A stretch of 64,000 nucleotides of DNA from Allodiplogaster sudhausi. Lineage: Eukaryota; Nematoda; Chromadorea; Rhabditida; Diplogasteridae. The notes under the pieces are model-generated. The model was given only the letters and a program-made list of their open reading frames with translations. It made no database searches and was not told the origin of the DNA. Positions 24,918-38,052 of the stretch are shown one piece after another. The position numbers and the translations under genes were made by a program. Positions within the stretch are counted from its first letter, which is position 1, and every line of letters starts with the position of its first letter. The stretch spans positions 558,001 through 622,000 of the forward strand of contig CALZFC010000058.1 in the NCBI GenBank assembly GCA_945643635.1. Reading direction: 5' to 3'.

Positions 24918-26253
24918 AAGATGGAAGGAGAGAGGGAATGGGAGCGAGGCGAATGATGAGAATATTATCTAGTGTTTGCCGTCATTAATTAGTTGATGAG
25001 ACAGATGATTCGCTCGATGAGTGAAAGCAGATGAAATAACGATAACAAAGTCTCAAAGGCTTTAAAAAAGGGGTGAATGTTTGCACGTCTCACATTCGTT
25101 AATTTCTTGACAGCGGCCAGCAGCAACAAGCGCCAGTGGCCGCTGCGGTTCCGGAGGAGCCGGCAGCAACAAGGGCAGGTTAGCCTTAATCTTGAGACAT
25201 AGTTATAAATGAATTGGCATTGTAAGCCTTTGTAAAAATAATTTATTTCTAGCTATTGCATTAAATATAGTAAAATAGCGTACAATTAATAACCATACTT
25301 TATCACTGCATTCTTGACGCATCACAATCGTTTTAGACCAAACTATGCCCCTGTTTTTACAAAATTACGATGGATGAAAATAGAAAGAATGCTTGTTCAA
25401 GCCAATAAAACAAAGTGGCTGTTTGTGACTTCTTCGCATACTTGAGAGGAGAGTGACTCAGATGGACAATTCATGTGGACAAGTGACGTAGGAATGAATT
25501 CTCTTTTGAAGATGTGGTCACTTTAGAGTAAAAGTTGAGAGTGACTCATGGAGCCATAAGGAGAAAATACTAAATTGCTACTATTTTGTTGAAGTCTCAT
25601 AAGTTTTGAGCATTGCAATTGAATAGTTCGACGGTGAGTTCACGGACAGCACTCGTTATCTTAATTGATTTCTTCAAACGTCACGTCAGTGGTAGTGTTG
25701 CATGCCGACAGAATATTGTTAGGGTTTAGAGAGGCCAGAGAGGGAGAGAGAGAGAGAGAGCGAGAGACAGAGAGAGCGAGCGAGAGAATGAGACGGAGAT
25801 AGAACGGGGGAGGAAGGAACTTTTGGACCTCTCTAGATCAACGATGCGTGAATGAAGAGATTGTCTCCTTCCTTGGAACAATGCACCCACTTTCAACTCT
25901 CAACGCATTCCATTAGAAGACAATGCGCAATTCATTCGAGACGCTCCAGATTCAACCCTCATTTTTATGCACCTAAATGCAAGCTTGCCGTAGCAACTTT
26001 TTACAAAGTAGAAATAATAAGTTTAAATTAATACTAAATTCCTACTTGATCTGTCTTCAAATCAAATGTTACAGAATATAGTAAATTTGTGTATTTCTAC
26101 TACTTCTGGCGACACTTTGCAGCCTTCCGCGCCTCTCTCTACAACCCGTACGCCGCATTCGCACAGAGGGGATCAGGCATGCACGGGCTCATGCGGGCAC
26201 GCAGGGATCTCATCATTGATGCACTCCACCAGCTGGATGACCAGGAGTATTAG
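24755..26253 (+). CDS. Small secreted protein, candidate neuropeptide-like precursor
   Basis: Not assignable to a known family. Three exons in phase: 24755-24864, 25114-25178 and 26123-26253, giving 101 residues. A second in-frame ATG at 24776 would give MAAFFSSRLLLAALCALTVV. Either start yields a clear signal peptide (hydrophobic core LLLAALCALTVV, likely cleavage after VDA). The mature part contains a QQQQAPVAAA segment, then ASLYNPYAAFAQRGSGMHG, then LMRARRDLIIDALHQLDDQE. The RARR site is a possible basic processing site and the C-terminus is acidic. Intron 1 contains a (GA)n tract and intron 2 is about 0.94 kb. It is a genuine gene by phase, TATA box and signal peptide. The neuropeptide role is inference. 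Confidence 0.7.
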
Positions 26254-27109
26254 AGAAAGGAGAGACAGAGAGAGAGAGACAGAGAGAGAGACAGAGAGAG
26301 AGAGACAGAGAGAGAGAGTGAGAGAGAGAGTGAGAGAGAGAGAGAAAGAGAGAGAATGAGACATGTTTAGAGTGAGATAGTTACGGAGAGAGAATGTGAA
26401 ATTAAATGCATTCATTTTTTGCTGGATTATGGGCATTCAACGTTTTCTGAAATTTATACGGTTAGCGTAGCAACTGATTATATTGTTCATCCAGAATAGA
26501 AAATGCGGATATTCTTTAAATTTGAGCTGTATTTCCAAAACATGCGACAGCTTGTTTAACATTGTCATCGTGAAATGTTAGCATTTGCGGTTTTGGACAA
26601 CTCCAATTTCAGACATCTCGGCGTTACATTCAGAATAAAGATGACTTGTGAGTTTCCCCTTTGCCGTGGAGTTCGCTTCAATGTGCAAGTCTTTGCTTTC
26701 GACAATTTTTTTTGGGACCACGAAGGGGGTAGGCGTGCTTGCTTTCGATTATTTTATCTTTTTCAATTTGCATATTAGCATACTGGGAATTTACATATTC
26801 CTGAGGGCAATGCCTCATTGTTTCATTACACTGTTATTGCAGAAGTCAAAAAGTACAATCGAGAACAACTTACTAACCTAATTTGAATATCGGAACATCA
26901 AGTGCTATTCTACTTTGACTGATGAGGATAATTCAAGAGTTGCTAGATTCGTTCTCAAGTGAGCACGAATGATTACTAATGCAACTTTGAAACTGTTGGG
27001 TGTCTGTAGGAGTGTTTGGAATTCGTGGGAGGATTGAATGTGTACGTACTACATTTAATTTCCTAATGCACAGAAGAAAATTTTCTGTGTTCTAGAGCAT
27101 GAAACGTCT
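26254..27109. repeat. (GA)n microsatellite then unique AT-rich DNA
   Basis: An interrupted GA tract with CAGA and GTGA variants follows the stop codon of the peptide gene directly (about 26259-26356) and so lies in its 3' UTR. From about 26.4 to 27.1 kb the sequence is AT-rich and I see no gene. Confidence 0.6.
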
Positions 27110-27322
27110 GCATATTTTTATGAACTGCGCCTGCTTGATGATTGAAGGATGAACTCTAGGAGGGAAGGGAATGAGTGATTCAGGGCGGGCGGGGTCAGGA
27201 GAGATGTCGTCATCGAAGATGAGGAATCCGGGATGAGCCTCGGGCAGTTTGAGGGCCAGCGAGGAGTAGACAGAGAAGGCCCGGCGGAGTTTCGCCGAAA
27301 GTAGGAGCCTCGCCATGTCAAT
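27110..27322 (-). pseudogene. Inverted, truncated copy of the last exon of the RRM-like gene
   Basis: On the minus strand the sequence ATTGACATGGCG opens a frame reading MARLLLSAKLRRAFSVYSSL, then AHPGFLIFDDDI. The terminal exon of the gene at 28.0-29.8 kb starts with the same ATTGACATGGCG and reads MAWRLLAAMLRPVFSVSPSS, then SHPAFLIYDDVI. Similarity resumes in the 3' flank, where both carry ATCAAGCAGGC then CAGTTCATAAAA. An AG still precedes ATTGAC, but no matching upstream exons are present. The C-terminal part is shortened. This is best read as a decayed, inverted segmental copy of the exon and its flank, not a retrocopy, because it stops at the intron boundary. Confidence 0.7.
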
Positions 27323-28012
27323 CTCAAGGGATTTATTAATGATAATTATTGTAAGTTAATAATAGTCTTCATTTTTGTTATAATAATTTTTTTTATTATA
27401 CAAATAAAAACATGGAAGACAACTTAACAATACTAAAAGTCGAAAACCCAACAGTTTCCTCCGAGCTAGAAGAGAAGACCGAGGCGTCCACGGAAAGTTG
27501 GCCAGGGAGGGTAAGAGAAGAGGAGGGACAACCGGCCGACGCCATAACACGGAAAGGAAGTGACAGTCCGAGACGAATTGACATCTTATCAACATTCAAT
27601 CTTCCAGTATTCAGAAAGCACATTACTGTATTCCGGCTGCACCAATTTTTTTTTTACATGTTTTAGAATCTTAATTCAAGGTACACTTTGGGTTTATAGT
27701 CCAATTCGCCGATAAAATAAGTGCAACTGTTACGAAATTAAGAAGTTGTTTATATTTAACGTCGCGGGGATATATCTAATTTTAAAAAATAAGATTCAAC
27801 CTTTCTATGTACGTGTTGCAGTCCAATTTGGTAACAACAGAAGTACACTTCCAGTAGTTCTCTGATTATAATTTTAATCTTTCTGAGTTGATCTGTAGAG
27901 AAATCTTCTCAAGACCTCATTACACTCTTCTGAGCTCTCAACAGCTGGCTGCTTTCTCTACTGCTCTCCCTGCTCTCTTCTCTCTCTCCCCTTCCAATCT
28001 TTTCCCTCTTCA
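27323..28012. other. Intergenic, no supported gene
   Basis: AT-rich, with a CT-rich 5' flank just before the next start codon. One plus-strand frame (27412-27666) begins MEDNLTILKVENP and has a GTAAG donor-like site after WPGR, but no following exon could be joined. Confidence 0.5.
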
Positions 28013-29780
28013 ATGGCCGCCGACCCTTTCTTAGCCGCCGCCAACGACAGCGGGTGGAACTTCTGGTCAAAAGTCTACGAGGACGCCAAGCTCAGAGAGG
28101 ACATCGCGCAGCGCAGCGCTGTTAGTTTTCCTTCTTTCGCTTTCAAAAATGGAGAAATTAATTTTAGAAATATTAATTTAAAAATGGAATAAAATTGCAG
28201 GAGCACCCGTCGATGGCTCTCCTCCTTTCCTCGCAAACTCTCTGCCAGTTCGGAGTCGTCATCAGCAATGTCCCGAGGATCGGCACGACTCAGGCCTCTC
28301 TCGTCCGCCAGCTCATCTCCCACCACGTCCGCGCCTCGCTTCCCATCGGAGACATCACCATCTCCAATCGCAGATGGTCAGGCCCACCAGTCCACTTCTC
28401 TGCCAAGCGGATTCTATTACTGCAGGATCGTTAGGCTTTACAAGAAGGAAGACGCCGAAGAAGTGGCTGGGAAACTGGATGGATTCCGCATGCGGGGCAA
28501 GCCTCTTTTCGTGCGAATGACAGGAGATGAAGTCGGAGGATGCGAAGATGTCAGTGAAAGGAGAAGTGAAGTAGTAAGGGAGGGAGAGAGGATTTCCAGG
28601 AAAGGAGAAGTAAAGAATTTAAGAAAAAAATTCTGCAATTTGCATACCGAGATAGGACCCACAATTTAAATTAGAAAAAAATTTCAGTGCTAATTAATAA
28701 TAATTTTTTAACTGACCGCAAAAGATCTCAACATGGTAATTTACAATATGCCTAATTTGATTGTTTTTAGGGTGGAGCTCCGGTGCCCGTGAACCAGCCG
28801 AGTCGCCCCGTGGGGCCGAAACAGGCTCCGCCCATCCAGAGTCGCAGCTTGGAGAGGATTGCCACGTTGCAGGGAATCATGAGCAAGGACGCCGTCTGGT
28901 CGGCCAGGGACTTGGCGGAGTTGGCGGCATTCAAGAAGTCTGCGTTTCCTCCCATTTCCGTCCCTTCTTTCTTTCTCCGCCTCTTCCTTTCCTCAATCTC
29001 TCCCTTCCTTTTCAGAGAACTCTCCTCAGCCCTGTCCGGTCTGCCTGGGGCGTGCTGCTTCCTGTCGGCTCTGTCCTCGATGGCTTGTCTCCGCTGGCCT
29101 GGCCTTGTCTCTGCCGCTCTCTCCCTCTGGCCCCTCGGTCTCGTTCGTCTCTTCCCCTATGATTTCCGTCTCATCGGCCGGCAGATTTCACTGATCGGAA
29201 AAGATGATCCGACCGCCCTTCACCGCATTGCCAACGACGATGTTCGTCTTCATTACATTTGCTACTATCACTTATATTATATTTAAAAAGAAGATTTGAT
29301 CATTATCTCAATGGATTACATTCTACATCCTTGAGGGAGTTCCGGGAGTGTCGAAGGACGAATGGGAGGAAGTGGCCGCGACGAATCTGCGGAATGAGAA
29401 CCAGCTCATCTCGTATGCCACTGCCTTTCTCTCCCACTTCGGACCGCAGCATACGAAGGTTTGCTCAAATTAATGAGCAACTCAATATTAATCAAAATTT
29501 GAGCTAACAAAAAATATTGAGCTATAATTTGCAGATTGACATGGCGTGGCGTCTGCTGGCGGCGATGCTCCGCCCGGTCTTCTCGGTCTCGCCCTCCTCG
29601 CTGGCTCTCACTCTCGCCGTGTCTCATCCCGCATTCCTCATCTACGATGACGTCATCTACCTCGCGAACTCCATTCAGCACCGTCGCCTTCTACTCGCCG
29701 TCCTCCAGCCACTTCAGTCCCCGCCCGTCCAGTCTCTCTTTGCCCCGCCCCTTCAGCCGAACATGGCCCCGCCCATCTAG
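28013..29780 (+). CDS. RRM-like protein, possibly a divergent NXF/TAP-type RNA export factor
   Basis: Seven exons in consistent phase: 28013-28120, 28201-28376, 28426-~28549, 28771-28937, 29016-29241, 29336-29458 and 29535-29780, about 389 residues. The 49-nt intron at 28377-28425 is required to join the two halves of an RRM-like fold: FGVVISNVPRIGTTQ (beta 1 and helix) and IVRLYKKEDAEEVAGKLDGF followed by RGKPLFVRM (helix 2 and beta 4). After a Pro-rich linker, LERIATLQGIMSKDAVW resembles the RRM-LRR linker of NXF1. The last exon motif AFLIYDDVIYL recalls the end of the NXF NTF2-like domain. No leucine-rich repeats are seen and the 29016-29241 exon is unusually hydrophobic, so the family call is tentative. 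AATAAA lies at 29964-29969. The last exon is duplicated in inverted orientation at 27.1-27.3 kb. Confidence 0.6.
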
Positions 29781-30070
29781 CTCCTTCTAGTCCCGCCCAT
29801 CCTGTCTCGAGCACTTCCATGAATCATCAAGCAGGCACAGTTCATAAAAAATATGCGTTTGGATGATTACGAGACATTGTAAATGTGTAATTGGAATGGG
29901 TTATCTAGGGGAGCGAGCGATAAGATACGATAGGATAAGTTGGCCCTCGATAAACTAAATGGAAATAAAGAAGCGTATCAATTCTATAAATACGTTTGAC
30001 TTTATGATTGTAATAGGCTTAGGCCAACGGTAAGAGTCTTAGACTAATTCTAAGTTCACTGACCTACATA

Positions 30071-30686
30071 CAGTACCGTCCAACATTGTTGGGTCCGCGA
30101 TTAATAGGATTAATTAAATTAATTTAAATAATTCAAACTCAAATTTTGGAGCGGGGACGCATCGTCTTGTGGTTTTCTTTACAGGGAAGTGATTTTGCGG
30201 TATGGAATAAGTATTCATCAAGTTAAATTGCGAAAATGTCATAAAATGACAGAAATCTGAAAGGTTGGCTTTTCCACCCTGTTTAGCAGCAGTTTTGCAT
30301 GAATTTCAACATTTAAGCCTCAAAAGTCGTGTAAAAGTAAATTGAATGCTATTATTAATTATGAAATCGTCCCACAAACACAACGAAAGCAAAATTGTAG
30401 CGGAATAATCACAAATAACAATACTCTAGTTTTTCGAGCATGCTTCTGGCATGGTCCGGCAGCGCATTGTGCTAAAGACCGGGCAAAACCACCCTTTCGG
30501 ATTTCTGTCATTTTATGATATTTTCGCAATTTAACTTGATGAATACTTTTTCCATATCGCGAAATCACTTCTCTGTAAAGAAAACGACAAGAGAATGCGT
30601 CCCCGCTCCGCAATTTGAGTTTGAATTATTTAAATTAATTTAATCAATCCTATTAATCGCGGACCCAACAATGTTGGACGGTACTG
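30071..30686. mobile_element. 616-bp foldback MITE, Tc1/mariner type
   Basis: The ends are CAGTACCGTCCAACATTG and its reverse complement, flanked by TA on both sides (30069-30070 and 30687-30688). The CAGT start with TA duplication is the signature of the Tc1/mariner superfamily. The terminal inverted repeats are about 210 bp long (about 30071-30280 and 30478-30686) and match at all but about a dozen positions, leaving a roughly 200-bp centre. No transposase frame is present, so it is non-autonomous. Similarity of the arms suggests a fairly recent insertion. Confidence 0.92.
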
Positions 30687-30689
30687 TAC

Positions 30690-31369
30690 TCTCTGGATGA
30701 AGACTCCGCGATCGTTTCGGTCATTCGGGTTCACAGATGGGAAGTTGCGACCGCCGTGCAGAGTCATGCCGAAAGGAGTGCGACATCGACTACCGTAATC
30801 TTCCTTTCGTGGTATGATCACTTCGCGGCAGGCGCCCAGATGTGGATTGTGTAGAACGCCGAAGCGAATGTGGCAACCCGCCGCCAGAATGGCCTGTGCA
30901 AGGATGTCAAGTAGCAATAGAAGGTGAGAGAGGGAGGAATCCTTCAGACGACTTACGAAATGAACCGTGTCTGCCGGAATACCTCGCGCAGAAACACCAT
31001 TGATGCTGATGATTTGGTCTCCAAAGCGGAGTGGACTGGATGCTGCCGGTGAGTCGGGCTGCAACCCATGTTATTGAATTTTCTTCAATTTGGAATAATC
31101 AAAGGCGGACACTGTCACGACTTGCGTGTCATTATAGTGTCTTCATATATACGCGAAGAAAACTGGTAGGCTCTTCAAAAGGAGGCACGCGGACAGTGGC
31201 GCAGGAAGCAACCACGAAGCCGAAGAGTTCATCTTCTTCTCGTCTCAGTTCGACAATTTCCTTAGACCTCTCAAAATGTTTGAGGTAATAAGTTATATGA
31301 AGGAAGATAAAAATATTTTCACACCAGCGCAAGTTCGAAATCATGCTGCTGAGGCAGTACTGACGCCAT
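30690..31369 (-). CDS. Two-PDZ-domain protein, 5' part only, interrupted by the MITE
   Basis: Exons chain in phase 0: start ATG 31369 (MASVLPQQHDFELAL, to about 31325), about 31170-31280, 30957-31058 and 30690-30893. PDZ1 contains ELRREEDELFGFVVAS, DSPAAS, LRFGDQIISINGVSARG and ends CHIRFGVLHNP. PDZ2 begins REVIIPRKEDYG, with a carboxylate-loop-like TPFGMTLHGGRNF, and runs to RGVFIQR, where the exon ends at the donor. There the MITE has changed GTATGT into GTACAG. No downstream exon exists on this strand between the element and the gene at 29.8 kb. Read-through would add VQYRPTLLGPRLIGLIKLI from the element and stop at 30630. The missing half of PDZ2 matches exons at 39.4-39.7 kb. Tandem PDZ architecture recalls syntenin or Mint, but the family is not assigned. 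Confidence 0.75.
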
Positions 31370-31829
31370 TTAAACGGCTGCTGGATAAGAAACAACTAGA
31401 TAACTGAAGAATATGTAAAGTTGTACAACCAATATTAATATACAACTCTAATTTATATTTAAAAGCTTTCGAAAGCTCATAGAGAAATGAATCTTTATTA
31501 TTCCCTTTCAAGGAACATGAGTAAATGTTACAGAATAGACGAGAACAAAACATCCCTACAGTCTTCGGAAAGAAGTTCTGTATCGAGATCACAAGGACAA
31601 TCGCCTATATACAACAAGAAGGAAGGGATAGCTCCCTGTCGAATATAAGTAACAAGGTTAAGGTTCACCTGGAACCAGCGAAGAACGAAATGTAACAACG
31701 AGAGTGAACTGTTACAGAAGAAAACCGGTAGATATTTAGATCGGTTAAGAGTAGCATGGGAAACAGCTGATTGTGAGGCGGCACAAATGACACAAAAAAA
31801 TAACATTATAGCGGGGACGGGGAAAGGGC
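31370..31829. other. Short intergenic region; H1 3' UTR
   Basis: AT-rich, no gene. TTTATT at 31494-31499 (AATAAA on the minus strand) could end the histone H1 mRNA. No histone 3' stem-loop is seen after the H1 stop. Confidence 0.5.
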
Positions 31830-32564
31830 TTATTTAGCAGCAGCGGCGGCAGCTGCAGGCTTACCCTTGACCACGGCCTTCTTGGTAGCCGGCTTCTTCG
31901 CGGCCTTCTTTGGTGACTTGGCGGCGGCTTTCTTGGGAGTCTTGGCTGCGGCCTTCTTCGGCGACTTCACTGTCTTCTTGGCGGCGGCGGGCTTGGCAGC
32001 CTTCGGCTTTTCGGCCACCTTCGGTTTAGCTGCGCCCTTCTTCGCAGGCGACTTCGTCTTCTTCACGGCCTTGGGCTTGGCGGCAGCAGAATTGGTTTTG
32101 GCGATGACCGGCTTGGAGGGCGAAGCGACGGCGGCCTTCTTGGCGACGGGCTTCTTGACGACCTTCCTCGTGGCCTTCTTCTCCGTTGTCTTCTTTTCGC
32201 CGGCGAGACGGAAGGAGCCGGACGCTCCCGTGCCCTTCATTTGCTTCAGCAGACCGTTCGTCGTGCCGCTGTTCAGCGCCTTGCGGAGACGGGCGTTCAC
32301 CTGAACAAGGTTTTCGCCGACTTTGTAGTTCTGCACGATGTACTTCAGGATGGCAGCGCGCGAAGATCCCTTGGAGTCCTTGAGCTCGGCGATGGCCGCC
32401 TTGACCATGTTGGCGTATGGAGGATGCGCTCCTGGCACGGCTTTAGGCCTAAGGCCAGCGGCGCACCACCAATACGCCTTCTTCGGCGTCGCTGCCTTCT
32501 TCGGTGCGGGAGAAGGCGCGGCGGCCACCACCGGAACATCAATGGTCGCTACTTCGGTCGACAT
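31830..32564 (-). CDS. Linker histone H1
   Basis: Linker histone, chromatin compaction. As an uninterrupted frame it codes 244 residues: a short N-terminal tail, a winged-helix globular domain (HPPYANMVKAAIAELKDSKG, SSRAAILKYIVQNYKVGENL, KQMKGTGASGSFRLAGE) and a long Lys/Ala/Pro tail with repeated SPKKAAAK and TPKKAAAK motifs. The absence of a 3' stem-loop suggests a polyadenylated, replication-independent type. Odd feature: the peptide YWWCAAGLR, with two Trp and a Cys, sits just before the globular domain. It is encoded by a 27-nt segment (32449-32475) that begins GTATTG and ends CCTTAG. Without it the sequence reads PKKAPKAVPGAHPPY, typical of H1. Confidence 0.95.
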   Translation of the reverse strand: MSTEVATIDVPVVAAAPSPAPKKAATPKKAYWWCAAGLRPKAVPGAHPPYANMVKAAIAELKDSKGSSRAAILKYIVQNYKVGENLVQVNARLRKALNSGTTNGLLKQMKGTGASGSFRLAGEKKTTEKKATRKVVKKPVAKKAAVASPSKPVIAKTNSAAAKPKAVKKTKSPAKKGAAKPKVAEKPKAAKPAAAKKTVKSPKKAAAKTPKKAAAKSPKKAAKKPATKKAVVKGKPAAAAAAAK

Positions 32565-32864
32565 GACGAGAGGAGAGAGCGAGGATGAGCAAACCCAAAC
32601 TTGGGTAAATGAGCTTCGTTTGAGTAAAATGGATTGTGAGGAGCACCCGTACTCATTATGCTGCCAAAACTTTTCACACTCTTTTCATACTTCATGATTA
32701 GATTACATTTATGTCTTGACCACCGGTGGAGCGTCTAATTTACTGAGATGAATGCTAATCGCCCTGCTACATTCACTTCATTACAATGTACAGTATCAAC
32801 GCATCTCTTCAAACAAATACATTTACTTTGTGATGTCAACGGAAGTAGGGAGAACAATATTGGT

Positions 32865-34411
32865 CTAGCGGCCGAGGTAAACGGAGGCAACGGCGCTGCG
32901 GAGCTCCTCCAGGTTGCCCTGAAATGCAATGGAATTCACAATATTCTCATATTCGAATTCACTTTAAAGTTATCAAATACAAGACCTCAGTAGCGTTGCC
33001 AATCTGGCGACGGACGACTTGGATCTCCTTGGCTTCGATTCCCGTGGCGAGATTAGACGAACGCGGTTCGTAGAAATATGCGCGATGGCCATCGTAGTAG
33101 AGGCCTGAAATGACAATAGAATATTCTGTTTGAATATGAGAACTATGAGAATAGAATATTCTGTTAGAACATTCAAATTATCAATATGCATATTAGAATT
33201 CCAGTTATTTTAGAATAAATTATTCCTACGCATATTCTAGACTGTTTTTCTGCCTACCACGGTCGGCATCGTAGAAAGCGGGGCGGCCGCGGTACTCCTT
33301 GGAGACGTGCTAAGGCGCCTCGTAGCGCGAGCCGTAGCCCATACCGAGAGGAGCAGGCGGGAGGTATCCGGACGGGGGAGCCTGCTGGTACTGCTGCTCG
33401 CGGGGTTGGAGGTGCATTCCGGAGCGGTGCTGGAGAGGAACGAGATTGCCGGGCGCGCTGTAGGAAGGAGCCTAAAATGAGTATTGTTCCAGAAAGTTTT
33501 CGATTATTTCAATTTCTTCACCTCAACCGCTGTCTTGACATTCGAATTCTCGGCGTAGTAATAGGCCTGCTGGCCATCATAGTGGATTCTTAAATGGTAA
33601 TAAAATGATAATGGCATAGGCAAGCATTTCCACTGGAAGTGCAATTGATGCCTGGTGGTTTCCTTCGCAATCACCACTGCTATCGACTGGAAGGTCAGCC
33701 TTAGTCAGTACCTCATTCCACCTCTTGTTCTGGCCCTCTCGCCTAACCCTTGACGGCGTCGTAGAAGGGCGGGCGGCCTAGGTACTGCTGAGTGAGCTGA
33801 GGCGGCGCGAGCTGGCGGCTGCATAGCTGTCCCCGTAGAGCTCCTTGTGCAGCGCGGGAACCGCGTGCGAGGGAGCCTAAGCAGACTTTTCACTCATTGC
33901 TATCAATATTCAAATTACAGAATATCTAAATCATTTTCGCTTGTTATTCGCGTGGAAGTTGGCTCTCCAGCATTTCGTTTTTGCCATTTCTCACTGCGTT
34001 CTTTCTCTCTCGCTCGCTTGTTTTCGTCCCACCTTCTCAATCGCCGTTGCGACATTGGTAGCGTTGTCTCGGTAGTAGTATGCACGTTGGCCGTCAAAGA
34101 AGAGTCCTGAAGAGATTCTGTCTTAGATCGACAGCAGAGTCAGAAGAATCTCTCAATCCCTCACCGAGGTCGGAGTCGTAAAACGCGGGCAGCTTAGCAT
34201 CCACGAGAGGCTGGGAGACGTGCATCGGCGCCTCCACACGGTTTCCGTATCCCTGGACGTGGTAGTCGAGGGGAGGGGGAGCTGTAAGAAATCTCGAATT
34301 TGCCCACAAGAAATGAACGAAAGCTATGTATGTAGATAGGGAAGGTGGAAGAAGTAGGAAGAAATGGATAGAGAATGAAGGAAGGCAGAGAAACTGACAG
34401 CAGACAGCCAT
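32865..34411 (-). pseudogene. Three-module repeat protein gene with several lesions
   Basis: Unrecognised. The gene consists of three tandem exon pairs on the minus strand after a 13-nt first coding exon (34399-34411, MAVC). Module A: 34165-34281 (GNRVEAPMHVS, PAFYDSDLG) and 34033-34106 (FFDGQRAYYYRDNATNVATA). Module B: 33748-33876 and 33522-33588 (HYDGQQAYYYAENSNVKTA). Module C: 33258-33471 (GSRYEAP, PAFYDADRG) and 32986-33104 (YYDGHRAYFYEPRSSNLATG). The last exon 32865-32918 ends ASVYLGR. Module C has a TAG where module A has ATG (EAP-stop-HVS against EAPMHVS). Module B is frameshifted between LYGDSYAA and GRPPFYDAVKG, and its second acceptor is one base out of phase. Modules A and the C-terminus are intact, so an assembly-error explanation remains open. 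No signal peptide is seen. Confidence 0.65.
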
Positions 34412-35334
34412 TTTCGCAGCGAGAAGAGCCTTCGTTGTCCACAGGAAGTGATGAGAAGTACCTAATCTGATTGCTTTTATACACTCCAAATCGTCTAAAA
34501 ATTTGCTTTTTCATAATAAAGTGCAGAGTGCTTGTAAATATCCTTTTGACGTTTCGTTAGTGCTTTCAGAATGGGTATCGAATGACTCTCAATATATTTG
34601 CATGCTGCAAAAAAAGTGAAATTAGAATATTGAAAATAGTGAAAAAAAATTAGAATAATTTATTCATTATTTTTTATACGCATGGTAAGAAATTACAGTT
34701 TTGAAATATTTATAAGAACTGAGCACAATTTGAATATGCAAAAAATTGGAGCATTCGAATATTCAATTTAATTTTTTAACGAAACTAGGTCGCTTATTGT
34801 TGGTATATTCGAGCTTTTTACCGAGTTGGTTTGTTCTTGTTAGTAAACTTGAATTTTTTTACAAACTCGGTAATAATCATCAGGAATTAGAATACCGATA
34901 GAATAAGCAGGAAACTATAAAAGATTGTCAGTGGTGAAAATAGCGAAGTATTGGTGATTTAGAGAAGGTGAAAGGAGTGGGAGTTCTTTTATTCCGATTC
35001 GCCCGAACCTTTAGAGCAACTCTCGAAAGCACATCAGTTAGACTTACATCGTACTGACCTTTCTGAAGATTACTGACTTTTCGGCAAGTTCGTGACATCT
35101 TCAAGGTACATTTCAAGTACAAATATATGTAACAAAAACATAACAATATCGAATGCACTTAAGAACAATATTCAAATGATTTTCGCTCCAGCAAGTATAA
35201 ATACAGAAAATTTGAGATGTAGCATCAGTCCTCAATTCAACGCTCCACAAACAACATCCGCATCATCCGCGTTCCCAGGTCGTCTGGCATCCCTCGCTCA
35301 TCCCTGCCCTCTTTGTCTCTAGCCTCTCTTCTCC
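34412..35334. other. Divergent intergenic region
   Basis: AT-rich, about 0.9 kb between the minus-strand modular gene and the plus-strand kinase. A near-palindromic stretch occurs around 34790-34870, with AACTAGG...GAACTCGG-like words repeated. No gene seen. Confidence 0.5.

Positions 35335-38052
<2,718 letters not shown>

Noticed and set aside
27412..27666. Plus-strand frame starting MEDNLTILKVENP with a donor-like site
   Set aside because: No downstream exon joins in phase and no similarity is recognised. It could be a real first exon, but it is not supportable.
31867..32304. Plus-strand Ala/Phe-rich frame
   Set aside because: Antisense shadow of the Lys/Ala-rich H1 tail.
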